A DNA stretch of 64,000 bases from Bombardia bombarda (lineage: Eukaryota; Ascomycota; Sordariomycetes; Sordariales; Lasiosphaeriaceae). The translations under genes were made by a program, and so were the position numbers. Under the pieces are notes generated by a model that saw only the letters and a program-made list of their open reading frames with translations, made no database searches and was not told the origin of the DNA. Numbering within the stretch: position 1 is the stretch's first letter; each line of letters starts with the position of its first letter. This document shows, piece by piece, positions 9,566 to 19,790 of this stretch. The stretch is taken from the NCBI GenBank assembly GCA_030512295.1, contig JAULSR010000009.1:1-64000 (forward strand), written 5' to 3'.

Positions 9566-11680
9566 TTAGGACACGGTGCCGTGGATCCGACGGGCATGGT
9601 TTTGGAGATGCATCTTGTTGTCCAGCGGCATCACGCAAACTCGGCATTGGAGTTTGTCATCCTCCCGGAGGTTTGACAGGTGCCGTCTCCTAAAGTGTTT
9701 CGTCAAGTCACCGGACATGTAGAATACGTGAATGAGTTTGTCGATACAAGGATCATCTAGCTCTAGACGGAGCGCTTCACCAACGCAAAGGAAGCATCTT
9801 CCTGGTCTGTCTTCGTCTTTGGTTATAAAGACGGACATGGCAGCCACATGCAAACGGCTGCCTGTAGGAGGGTCGTCCTTAATGACGGACTGCTGCACAA
9901 CGTTAGTGGTAGAACTGTTAGTACGGCATGCGGCTAGTCCTTCCACTACGGCGCAGTAGGCCACAATCGCGTTGATTGCAGCATCTCTTCGCCGGTATTG
10001 ACCTTCAATTGTAGTTTCAACTGGGGCCATCAAGGCATCCAACCAATCGCTTCTGAGCGGGGCGCATCGGGCAGTTGGAGGCCTCGACCGTCGAATCCCC
10101 GACCAAGCCAAGCCCGTTAAGTTGGGCCTCGATGTCGACCACGGCTTGTTTGTCGGTCCATTCGTCTCTGATCTGCTGTTTGAGGGCTCGCTTGAGCCTC
10201 TGCTTCTCACTCCGGAGCTTGCGAACTGCGTCCTTGTACTCGTCCATGGCCCCTCGCGAGCGCTTTCGTCGCTGACGGAGTTCCTCGACGCGGCGGGCCA
10301 GCTGTTTGATGGTGGGGTGGAGATTGATGGATGCGGCTTGCTCGGCCGTCAGATCCACGGGACGTCGTTTGTTGATGAATGGCCGATGCTACAGGACGCC
10401 TGCACTAAAGCATTCTGCGGCTTCAGTCCACGAATGATTGCATATAGGTCTCCTACAATTTGACGCCCGAGGTAGTGCCTTTGGAAAGGAGTCGAGTTTG
10501 CGTGGTCCAGCAAAAGGTTCCTGGTCGCATCGCTTACTTCATCTGTCAGACCATCAGCCAGGACTTTTCTCAAAGTAGCGCGAGACACAACCCACTGCTC
10601 CTGTCAAACTCATTGCCGGCATTATACCGCAAATTATACGGGATTGTCGGCACTTCCATCCCTGCGATCTCACTACACCTCTTGATCCAGCCTGCCATCA
10701 TCCCGTAGCTGATGAGCTTGTTTGACGACATCTCATAGCCAACCAACGTCTTGATAGCGCGGCGGAAAATGTAGTTATCCTTCATACTGGCCTTCAGCGG
10801 TATGGGCAGCTCCTGTTCGCCTGGGTAGATATCAAGTTGGGTCAGTCTCTCGGGGCAGGTTAAACTTGGCGCCTCGAAGGCTCGATGCCGGAAGAGAATG
10901 CCGAGGAGGAAGGTTTGAACACTAAGAGTCAGGGATAGGTCGAATAGGACTTCGGGGATCGTCACGGTCTTTGCATCTTTAGTGCCAAGATACGTCTTCG
11001 TAAACTCCAGGGTGAACTTGATCAGGATCTTGTGTGGACCGCCGTCAGGATCTCCTTGTGCATTTTCCGGTTCAGCTTCGCGTCGAGCTTCTCGCCCGTG
11101 GCCCTCTCGTAGACGAGCCGATATACCTTCCAGTACGTCCCGAGAGAGCTGCTCTTGGTCGTTCCCCTCTTCTTCCTCCCATCCTTGCCAGTTCTCTGGC
11201 TCAGTAGCCAGTCGAAGAAGGAGTTGAGGAACGCGAGAGTGACAGACGCAAAGGCTCTCTGGGGTCGCGATCAATGAACGTACAATACCTACAGCTTGTC
11301 AGCATCATCTGAGTGGTGGTAGCCCAGTCGTCCAACGCACTGATTCCAAAGATCCTCTATTCCATCAAGGAGCACTGTGCTCCCCGTGCTGTAGTCTTCA
11401 CCGTCGAACGCCGACTCCTTAAAACTCTTGTATGCCTCTGACATAGTATTCTGGAGGGTACAGGTTTCCTTCAAAGAGCTTTGCCGCATCTTCTACGTCG
11501 ATATCGTCTGGGTCCAAGTCATCAATGTCCGACAGACCGGTCGCGTACCCCATCATTATCAGTCTCGACGTCGAACACTTCTTTGTCCTCATCCTCGTTC
11601 GAGGAAGATTCGCCGTCCGACCAATTCGAGCCTTCAGAGTACTCATGCAAGTTGTCCTGCCGGACGCGGCAGCGCGTCAT
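9566..11680 (-). pseudogene. DUF3435 / FluG-domain gene, decayed (Starship-captain-related tyrosine recombinase family)
   Basis: Homology runs from MTRCRVRQDNLHEYSEG (11680) through PPEYYVRGIQEF, LLDGIEDLWNQC, SFFDWLLSQRTGKDG, YWKVYRLVYERATGEKLDAK, ILIKFTLEFTKTYLGTKD, HANSTPFQRHYL and AIIRGLKPQNAL to a C-terminal pair of C2H2 zinc fingers (CFLC...HFRRRH; CRVC...HARRIH). These fall in different frames. I see frame breaks near 11540, 11425, 11290, 11060, 10590, 10380 and 10050. At about 11060, RKMHKE jumps straight to GDPDGGPHK, dropping roughly 100 residues that normally carry the first catalytic Arg region of the recombinase. The gene cannot make a working enzyme. DUF3435 proteins include the captains of Starship elements; whether this one was a captain is not shown. 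Confidence 0.85.
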
Positions 11681-12142
11681 CTTTTGGGAATCTTGAACAA
11701 TACCGCCGGCGCCCCGATAGCAAGAAGGCGGGGGAGGGATGCAATAACCGCTGGTGGTTCTGGATCGGCGAGAGGTAGATGGCGCCAAGAATGCCAGGAT
11801 CGATTCAAAGGGGGATTTGAGACAGTGCAGAGAGCAAGCGCTTCGCATCACCAGAGGCACGCGAGCGCGGCCACGTAAAGGCTGAGACGGGAGCCATTCT
11901 CGACTGCTGTCCTGGAGAAAGGAACTAGGAAGTGCAGGAACTAGGAAGTACAGGAACTAGCTCAAAAATTTCTAGTGGTGGGGCACGTGCCAAGCCTGTA
12001 CGTGCTGTACCTACGTATCCTTACAGTGACTCTGTGGGGCCTTTGCTTGCCTGCCGCCGCCGCAGTTGAAAGCAACCGGGCATCCATCATCAAGCCATCA
12101 GTAATCATCGCCAAATCCGAGTTCCACACATCGTCAGCCAAC
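11681..12142. other. Intergenic upstream of slu7
   Basis: Contains the slu7 promoter. A 14-bp imperfect repeat (gaactaggaagt..cag) occurs two to three times at about 11920-11960. The slu7 frame is open upstream to 11975, but the upstream part looks like 5' untranslated sequence. Confidence 0.45.
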
Positions 12143-13408
12143 ATGTCTAAGATGCCTCCCTCACGGCGGCCCGAGCAGCAGACATCAGCGGCGCCCGAGA
12201 GTAACCCAGCCTACGCCAGCTCTGGTTCGGGGGCTGGCGCGGCGCGCAAAGAAGACAACATCTACATCCCAGCCTACATCAGCAAACAGCCCTTCTACGT
12301 CGCCGGTCTCGACGACCAGGACTCCCTGCAGCATCAGCGCTCGCGCACCAATAACGAAGACGAGAAGGCAGCCGCCCTCCTACTACTAGACAAAGGTCGC
12401 AAGGCAGGGCCGGCACGCACCAAATGGGTCAAGGGCGCATGCGAGAACTGCGGCGCCAAGGGCCACAACAAAAAGGACTGCCTGGAAAGGCCGCGCAAAG
12501 TTGGGGCAAAGTTCACCGGCAAGGACATCCAAGCCGACCGCATCGTACGCGACGTCAATCTCGGCTACGAGGCCAAACGCGACGCCTACCAGACCTACGA
12601 CCCCAAGCAGTACAAGGAGGTGGTGGAGGAGTACAACGTGGTCGAGGAGGCCCGCCGCCAGCTGCAGCAGCAGGCCGCCGAGAACAACGGCGAGCTCAAG
12701 CCCAACGACCCGGATGCCAACGGGTACGACGCCGGCTTCAAGTACGCCGAAGAGCTCGAGATCGACCGGTCAAAGACGAAGCAGTCGATCCGCATACGGG
12801 AGGACACGGCTAAGTACCTGCTCAACCTGGACTCGGACTCGGCAAAGTACAACCCCAAGAAGCGCGCCCTTGTCGACCCGGGCGCCGTCGCCGACAAGTC
12901 GGCCGCTCTGTTCGCCGAGGAGAGCTTCATGCGCGGCTCGGGCGAGGCGGGCGAGTTCGAAAAGGCACAGCGGTATGCCTGGGAGGCCCAGGAGCGCTCG
13001 GGCGACACCAGCCAGCATCTGCAAGCCAACCCGACTGCCGGCGAGGTGCAGCGGAAGACGGAGGGCGAGGAAAGAGAGGCCAAGCGGAGGAAGCGCGCCG
13101 AGATACTGGCGAGCCAGTACGGCGAGCAGCCCGAGGTGCCCGATGCGCTCAGGGGCGTGGCCATCGCCGAGTCCGAGACGTTTGTCGAATATGACGAGCG
13201 CGGTCTCATCAAGGGTGCCCCCAAGCAGGTGGTCAGGTCAAAGTATGTCGAGGACGTGCTGGTCAACAACCACACCTCGGTGTGGGGCAGCTGGTGGGCT
13301 GATTTCAAGTGGGGATATGCGTGCTGTCACTCTGTGCTGAAGAATAGCTACTGCACGGGAGAGGCAGGGATTAATGCTCATAAAGAGGACGAGTTGTGGG
13401 ATAAGTAG
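12143..13408 (+). CDS. slu7: Pre-mRNA-splicing factor SLU7
   Basis: Second-step splicing factor that acts in 3' splice-site selection in the spliceosome. Single exon, 421 aa from MSKMPPSRRPEQQ. I chose this ATG because family similarity begins shortly after it (NIYIPAYISKQPFYV), while the 56 in-frame codons upstream look non-coding. The CCHC zinc knuckle CENCGAKGHNKKDC lies at about residues 100-114. SLU7 signatures follow: RKVGAKFTGKDIQADRIV, YDAKR-like segments, LVDPGAV, and near the C-terminus SVWGSWWADFKWGYACCHS and NSYCTG. The length suits a fungal SLU7. It is a housekeeping gene and marks the end of the accessory left part. Confidence 0.95.
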   Translation: MSKMPPSRRPEQQTSAAPESNPAYASSGSGAGAARKEDNIYIPAYISKQPFYVAGLDDQDSLQHQRSRTNNEDEKAAALLLLDKGRKAGPARTKWVKGACENCGAKGHNKKDCLERPRKVGAKFTGKDIQADRIVRDVNLGYEAKRDAYQTYDPKQYKEVVEEYNVVEEARRQLQQQAAENNGELKPNDPDANGYDAGFKYAEELEIDRSKTKQSIRIREDTAKYLLNLDSDSAKYNPKKRALVDPGAVADKSAALFAEESFMRGSGEAGEFEKAQRYAWEAQERSGDTSQHLQANPTAGEVQRKTEGEEREAKRRKRAEILASQYGEQPEVPDALRGVAIAESETFVEYDERGLIKGAPKQVVRSKYVEDVLVNNHTSVWGSWWADFKWGYACCHSVLKNSYCTGEAGINAHKEDELWDK

Positions 13409-15188
13409 GTAGGCAGGAATATATATAGCTAGGGCAACTGTTTAGGGTTGAGATTGTTATGATACCCCCCCCATTGGACGTTTTTTTTCGAGGCCCCTGA
13501 CTCAACTTTCGCTCATGATAATCGTGTTGACTGCCTTGCTTTCTGCATAGCTTGCATTGCAAAAGCGGCACGATGTACGGACAGGCTAGACGATGGAGGA
13601 AGAGAGAGGGCGGTCACGGGGCATATGAGCTGCCACCGCAACCGACCCTTACAAGAAGTCTGCTTCCACGCTCATTCAAAGATCGAAAACAGCAAAAAGA
13701 ATCTAGGTTTACACATCGATGATACGTTTCTCGCAGACGAAGTCTGTGTGTCTCTTTGTCAATAGAAACAAGAGTATGTTACGCCCGAGCGTGTTTAACT
13801 CCATCAAGAGAGAATGAAATACAGTCCAGCCCCCGACCATCTATCATTTCTTTCCAGCTACGCAATAGAATAAAACCCGCCTTGGCAATCTAATAAACGA
13901 AGCATCCATGCGAAACCAATCAGGATATAGACCCTCCCTTTTATATTGCCCCTTTTGGAAGGGCGTCTCGGTTGTCGCTTGGATCGTGTCCCACTTCTCC
14001 CCCATGGCACCAGCCGAGAAGTATTTACCACAAACTGCATTCATGGCTATATGGCGCCCGGGGGTGTGGTCCACGTCCTGATCAGCCTCCTTTTGTTATA
14101 TTATTTAGCCTATGGCCTGGCAAGATCATGCCGATCACGACCAGCCCAGACCCCATCCACATGACAAAACACCGTGCTGCAAGCAGGTTCATAGAGACGA
14201 TGCCGTCAGGGAATATTAAGCATCAATCTACAATCTCTGCAAGAATGAGAAAGGCTTCTGCGCTGGGTTTAAAAATAACCCATCATTAAGGGTTTGTTAT
14301 TTTTATCTTTCCATGACCTGGGGATAGGGGGAATTGAGGGGCTCGACGAAATAGCCTCACCCCGTTATTCTCTCCGCTTTGATGCAGGTACCTCGATAAG
14401 ATACGGGTTCATGCATTCGAGATATCTGTTCACCTTTACCTAGTACCAACCTACCCGCCCAAGGTGCCTACTTTATCCGCCCCATACTTGCCACCCAATG
14501 TCTCAACAGCCACCCACCAAGAGCCTTTGGAGTATAGAAACCGGATAACTAGGTTGACCAGTCAGGGAGGGTGAGCTCCCCGGGTTCGTCTCCGTATTGC
14601 TTGCCCGCCTGTCGACGGGGGCACAAGAGCGCTCGCTCTGTGCCCACCTAGATTAACGGCCATAGTATAAAGCACACTTCGTAACCCAGCAGGCCAACAA
14701 ATAAAACACATCCAGAACTGTGGGTAGCATTCGGGCGAGGGAGAATCAGGAAAGAATATACATGGAGCGTAAGTTCATCCGGCCATTTCATAGAGCATGG
14801 TTGGATCCCGGAGCGAAAAAGAAATTGAGTCCTCGTGTCTCTGGTTCCGAAGACAACATTGGAAGCAGGCGCGTCAGACGGTCTTGGGTGATTGAAATCG
14901 TGCGTGCGGGGGAATACAGATGCATAGAAAAACGCATATATCAAGCATCTATTCCACCTGGAACATGCCCAGATGACACAATTCCGATCACCAGTCTCGT
15001 CTTTCGGAATCTCGCACCATCCTGCTGAGTCTCCCAAACCCTCTGCACAATAAATACCACAAGGGTATGTATACTCCCCTTTCTGTTGCAGTCGACAAAC
15101 AACACAACCAAGAGGCAGTTGGCTAAACAGGCCTCATGCAGGGAAAAAAAAAAAAAAAAAAGAACAACACCCCAACAGCCCCCCAGCC
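13409..15188. other. Long intergenic stretch, slu7 to secreted-protein gene
   Basis: 1.8 kb with only short, unconvincing open frames on either strand. No tRNA-like or repeat structure was seen. It ends with an uninterrupted run of 18 A at 15144-15161, about 28 bp before the next start codon. Confidence 0.5.
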
Positions 15189-15833
15189 ATGAAGCTCACC
15201 ACCGCCACCGCCACCGCCATCGCGGCCATCCTAGGCCTCGTCGGCCTCGCCGCGGCCCAGCTGGTGCCCGACGCCGCCGCCTGCCCAACGGCCACCAAGA
15301 CCATGCAGAACCGCGGCTGCCACAAGGTCTGCCAGTTCCAAGACTGCGCCTTCGTGACCACGATCCAGAACCCCTGCGGCTGCCCGGCCGCCCTCCCCAC
15401 CGCGACCCTCATCGCCCCCTGCGAGGCCGACTGCCCCTACGGCGGCTGCGACATCGACTTCCGCACCGCCGCCCTGCCGTGCCCCACGACCCCGGCCTCG
15501 ACCAGCAGAAGCACCACCCGCCACCCCTGGCCGCCATCGAGCACCCCCACCCTCACCAGCACCAGCTCGCCAACCCAGACGTCCATCAGCATCGGCGTCA
15601 CCACCCTCCCGCCCAAGAGCAGCACCCCCTGCCCCACCATCGTCAAGACCACGAGCCCGGCCGAGTGCCCCGTCATCCGCTGCCCCGTGCCCACCTGCAT
15701 CGCGCGCTCGTCGCAGCTAATCCCCTGCGGCTGCACGCCCAAGACGCTGCTGTACGTCACGGGCTGCGCCACGGCCTGCCCGACGGCCGCCTGCGCGACG
15801 CGCGTCGAGACCATCAGCGCGCTGGGTTGCTGA
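15189..15833 (+). CDS. Secreted cysteine-rich protein with a duplicated Cys module
   Basis: 214 aa, single exon, strongly GC-biased third positions. A signal peptide is clear (MKLTTATATAIAAILGLVGL, cleavage after AAAQ). The mature part has 20 Cys. Two modules share the same spacing, C-x3/4-C-x4-C-x8/9-CGC-x11/12-C-x3-C-x4-C: module 1 has HKVCQFQDC, NPCGCP and EADCPYGGC, and module 2 has VIRCPVPTC, IPCGCT and ATACPTAAC. A Ser/Thr/Pro-rich linker (about residues 100-140) joins them and is likely O-glycosylated. I do not recognise a named family; candidates are a cell-wall protein or an effector-like secreted protein. Confidence 0.8.
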   Translation: MKLTTATATAIAAILGLVGLAAAQLVPDAAACPTATKTMQNRGCHKVCQFQDCAFVTTIQNPCGCPAALPTATLIAPCEADCPYGGCDIDFRTAALPCPTTPASTSRSTTRHPWPPSSTPTLTSTSSPTQTSISIGVTTLPPKSSTPCPTIVKTTSPAECPVIRCPVPTCIARSSQLIPCGCTPKTLLYVTGCATACPTAACATRVETISALGC

Positions 15834-16649
15834 CAGGATAGGTTGATGAAAAGTATATTCTCTCTTGTCATGTTTCGGACGACGACGACGACGACGACGA
15901 CGACGTTTCTTTTCTCTCGTGTTGTCTGTATTCATCACATCAGGGTCGACGACCGAACAAAATATATTCTACAACGTATCATATTTGTTGTGTTTCTTCA
16001 TTGATGCAAAAGTAAGTAAGAAAAAAATAAAAATAAAAAATATTGGTCCGGTGAAATCAGCCGCGAGTAGTGCATTGTTCATTCATTCACCCCGGTTCGC
16101 TCGTGCCATCTTGGCTCCCACCACATGTGTTTGTTCACACTTATTCTCGGTGATATTCTTTGCCAACGCCGGCGCATGGGGATAGATGGATGGGGTTCAT
16201 ATTTCTGGCTAGATGTTGGATAGTAGTATGTGAGCAGTCAACGTCCGCCCGGATTAAAGGATGGACGTCGTGTGCCGCCGTAGTACGTGAGTGTATGTAA
16301 CCTTACTTTGTCGTGCCAAGAGTGAGACAACGTGTTGAGGTGGTGGTGCGTTGCAGTCGTAGGTCGCAGTGGTGGGAGGGGGCGTTGCCGATTGGAGGGT
16401 AGGTGGTGGCGTTTGGTGGCGTTGTCACAACCCCCTGGGCCCCCGGGGTAGTAGTGTACTGAAGATACAAGGCGCTCTGAGTTGACGTATCGGGTGCAAG
16501 CTCTGAACTTGTAGAATAACAACAAAAACAATCCGCCCCTTGGAGCCAGAAGCACAGAAAAAGAAACATATTCGCGGAACATGGATATCATTATTGTGAA
16601 AAGGGGGTAAAAGCGCCTTCTCTGCTAGGTACGAGTGCGCAAATCCCGC
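15834..16649. other. Intergenic with a (GAC)n microsatellite
   Basis: A GAC/CGA trinucleotide run at about 15877-15905 lies just past the secreted-protein gene, probably in its 3' UTR. A minus-strand frame at 16303-16569 begins with a hydrophobic stretch but has no family resemblance, so I leave it uncalled. Confidence 0.45.
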
Positions 16650-17115
16650 TTATCTCCATCCACAGCGCGGGCGTCTCCATTTTTCTTCCTTCTGCTTGTT
16701 CAAGTGCATCAGCACCTGGCGTTGCACGACGAACGCGACCAGTGAAAGACCACATAGCGAGACCAGTACCTTGTTGCCCGTCTTATATATAGTACGGGCC
16801 GTCCCATTTCCGATATATCTGGCTGCCGATCAGGCTGCCAACCTGGACGAGGACATTGTACGTCGCCGCTGCGATGGCTCGCCTCTTGACATCGAACGAG
16901 TTCTCAGACAGCCGGGCCGAGACGCAGCAGCGACATGAGCAGCGCCATGATCCACATTTCGCCAAATATGCAGTGCAGCGCCCGCTCATTTGCCGCGGTC
17001 CAGCTGGAGACCAAAGAACATGACGCAGAGCCAGGACAAGAGACAGAGGTCGGTCTTGAATACAACTTGCTTTTCCTCCTCGGGGGGTCCATTATGTTAC
17101 AGTACTTTCTCGTCA
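16650..17115 (-). pseudogene. C-terminal relic of an MFS transporter of the Dal5/allantoate-permease type
   Basis: Read on the minus strand, fragments in different frames match the end of this family: SENSFDVKRRAIAAATYN, VLVQVGSLIGSQIYRKWDGP, then after a frame break TGNKVLVSLCGLSLVAFVVQ and RQVLMHLNKQKEEKW. Upstream, a short piece in other frames looks like an earlier transmembrane segment. The N-terminal two thirds are missing. Members of this family import allantoate, nicotinate, sulfonates and similar anions. It lies head to head with the dioxygenase relic at 17189. Confidence 0.7.
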
Positions 17116-17188
17116 TCTCAGCGGTTGTACATGCTCGGCTCTGTCAGTGCTCTTCAGATTATCAGTGTCTCTCTATTGTGATCTCACC

Positions 17189-17664
17189 ATGCCTTCTGTT
17201 ACTCTTCCTTCACATGCTGCACCTGGCATCTTTGGTGGCAACGATGTTGCACGGCCACGAGCTGGAAAGATTCTATGTTCGGATAACTCGGAAGACTTCA
17301 CTTACAACGACTTGGCGCCCGTCATCGGCCGTGAGTTTGAAGGCGTTCAAGTTGCGGAGCTTCTCAAGCCGATGACCATGTCATCAAAGATTTGGCTGTT
17401 ACCGGTGAGTCCGGCCGGTCCCCGAATTGCGGTGGTAGTCCATTGGCTGACGTCAAAGCGCCGTAGTCTCTGAGCGGGGAGTCGTTTTCCCTGCCGAACC
17501 AGAATGTGACGCCAAACCAGATGAAGGACCATGTGCTTCGTCTTACTCGAGTTACGAATCACGATGCTGGCTGTGACGGGCTGGAAGTCGGTCTATGTGA
17601 ACAAGGGCTTCACAGAGCGCATCAGTGGCGTGACCAAAGACGAGTCGGATGTGGAGGAGGAATG
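17189..17664 (+). pseudogene. TauD/TfdA-type Fe(II)/2-oxoglutarate dioxygenase relic
   Basis: Starts MPSVTLPSHAAPGIFG and continues FTYNDLAPVIGREFEGVQ. After frame breaks near 17365 and 17490 it gives DDHVIKDLAVT, SERGVVF and LPNQNVTPNQMKDHVLRLT. After a large internal gap it ends VTGWKSVYVNKGFTERI and GVTKDESD. The gap removes the part expected to carry the HxD iron-binding motif, so no active enzyme is possible. The family releases sulfite from taurine-like sulfonates, among other reactions. It is divergent from the MFS relic, 70-80 bp away, as in a small catabolic gene pair. Confidence 0.7.
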
Positions 17665-18060
17665 ACCTTGCCATTTGGGACAACGGAAAAGCCCTAGCTC
17701 TAGCCTCAAGTCTTGATATTCCTTCCCACCAGTCTTGACTCGCCTCCCCCAAAACGACCCCTCACTTGCTTTCGATCTAGAGCTAGACTTAGTGGTTTCA
17801 ATGGGCAGGATCTCCAAGGCGGGAGCTCTCCCCCGAGTTTCCCCTCGCCCGCGGCTGCCGGGGGGCGTAGAACCTACTCTCCACCGAAACTATCCCCACC
17901 CTTTCTGGCTCTCGCCTGGCGTGCTATATAGCACGACAAATTGATCGGGCAGGTCTTCTTCAGATCTTTGCGTCTTTGCGCTTACATCGTTCTGAAAGCG
18001 AACTTTGGTTACACAAGACAAGCAGCAAAAAAAAAAAAAAAAAAAACGACTACATTCAAC
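17665..18060. promoter_or_regulatory. Promoter region of the aldo/keto reductase
   Basis: Contains ctatatag near 17925 as a TATA-like element and an uninterrupted run of 20 A at 18027-18046, ending 14 bp before the ATG at 18061. No other structure was seen. Confidence 0.4.
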
Positions 18061-19208
18061 ATGGCTTGGCAAGAACCACGGCCACCGGACATGGTGTATC
18101 GCCGTCTGGGGAGCTCGGGACTGCAGGTTTCTGCACTGGGCCTCGGAGGATGGCATACCTTTGGTAGCCAGGTTGAGAATGGTATGCAGGTAGTCCGGAG
18201 GGGACCGTTAGAAAGAGAGCCTAACCGTTGCGATAGCCACGACGCTTGCCTGCATGGAGCAGGGGCATGACTGCGGCATCAACTACTTCGACACGGCTGA
18301 GATCGCTGCCGGTGGCCAGTCTGAGGTGGCCATGGGGCGAGTGATCAGGATGTTGGGCTGGAATCGGAACGACATTGTCATCAGCACGAAGCTGAACTGG
18401 GGCGGCCCCATCAACTACGGCCTGAGCCGTAAGCATATCATCGAGGGTCTCCGGGCGTCCTTGAAACGGCTCGATCTCAGGTACGTCGACATCATATACG
18501 CACATCGACCAGACCGCCTTATATCGATGGAAGAGGTTGTCCGGGCCTTCAACTACGTCATCGAGACCAAGGGGTGGGCAGTGTACTGGGGAACGAGTGA
18601 GTGGCGCGCCGACGAGATTGCCGAGGCGTGTGGGATTGCGAAACAGCTTGGTCTCATCGCCCCTGTTGTACATGCTGAGCAGCCCTTTTGCAACATCTTG
18701 AACAGGAAAAGAGTCGGGGGGCAGTTCCAGCGGCCATACAGCCGGTTCGGTCTGGGTCTGACGACGTATGGCCCGCTAAAGTCCGGCCTGCTCGGCGGCA
18801 AGTACAACGACTTTCCAGATGCGCCGGCCCCAGTAATTCGCTTCGCCAATAGCGATGACGAGTTTGACAGCTATATGACGGATAATTATGGGAACAAGGC
18901 GTGGAGAGAAGACAGTGAGAAGATCTGGAAGCTCATGGTAAGACATCAGTTTCGGATCCGGTGTGTGATGAACAAGTGCAGGCGTGGATTGAGTTTCTGA
19001 CAGAGGTTTTGCACAGGCCGTGGCCGACAAAATCGGAATCCCACATTCAGAGCTGACGCTGGCATGGGCCCTGAAGAAGCCCAATGTTTCGTCCATCATC
19101 ACGGGGGCTTCGAAGCCAGAGCAGGTTCGTGCAAACGTCAACGCGTTGAGGTCGCTTGACAGATTGACGCCTGCCATCATGGCCGAAATCGACGAGATAG
19201 TGGGCTGA
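18061..19208 (+). CDS. Aldo/keto reductase, Kv-channel beta-subunit-like, catalytic Tyr missing
   Basis: NAD(P)H-dependent aldo/keto reductase fold related to potassium-channel beta subunits. Three exons, 18061-18181, 18237-18937 and 19017-19208 (337 aa), with GT-AG introns in phase. Motifs: VYRRLGSSGLQVSALGLGGW, INYFDTAE (catalytic Asp), VISTKLNWGG (Lys), YAHRPD (His), YWGTSEW, RFGLGLTTYGPLKSGLL and SSIITGASKPEQV (cofactor pocket). In relatives, DTAEVYAAG carries the catalytic Tyr; here the codons give DTAEIAAGG, with Ala at that position. The rest of the barrel looks complete, so the gene may encode a weak or non-catalytic NADPH-binding protein, or be at an early stage of decay. Confidence 0.88.
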
Positions 19209-19790
19209 GGTGAGTTGGACCCGGCAAGACAGGATTAAGCCAAGATAGGTACCTTTCTTTTTTCTTTTTTCTTTTTTCTTTTTTCTTTCGCCTCGCCTAT
19301 CTATAATACTAAAAGCATTGCGTTGAGCTTCTGCCATTGTCGGTCATCTATCCGTCGTGCTTGGCGCAAATGGTCTTCATGGACCTTTATGACTGTCTGA
19401 GATTAAGGTGGATGCGGGACGGCGCGGGGAAAAAGGTACACCATGCCTAACGTGGGCTTGGGAGGGACAAAGATGGTCGGGTGGGCCGCCCGAATGATAG
19501 GTACACTACTGCACTGCTGCGCAACGGCGCTACATCACCAACCGGCGGCTGATAAGGTACCGACGGGTGGGCATCACCGCACTGGATGCCACTAGTGCTG
19601 TACCCCAACCGCCATCTTGGACCAACCTCCCCCCACCACCTCAATGCACACAATCACACCTCTTGCATCTTAACAGCAAGACTTACGAAGGCTTTGCATA
19701 TTCGACAGAATAATAGACTTGAAGATCTGAAAAAAAAAAAAATTCACCTATCAACACTCACCAACACGAGACCGAGAGACCACCCGCATC
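19209..19790. other. Intergenic, AKR to ISN1
   Basis: A pyrimidine repeat, (cttttt)n, lies at 19255-19287, just after the AKR stop. A run of 13 A at 19730-19742 lies about 50 bp before the ISN1 start. Nothing else recognised. Confidence 0.45.

Noticed and set aside
11975..12142. N-terminal extension of the slu7 frame (56 codons)
   Set aside because: Open by chance; family similarity starts after the ATG at 12143, and the upstream codons look like leader sequence.
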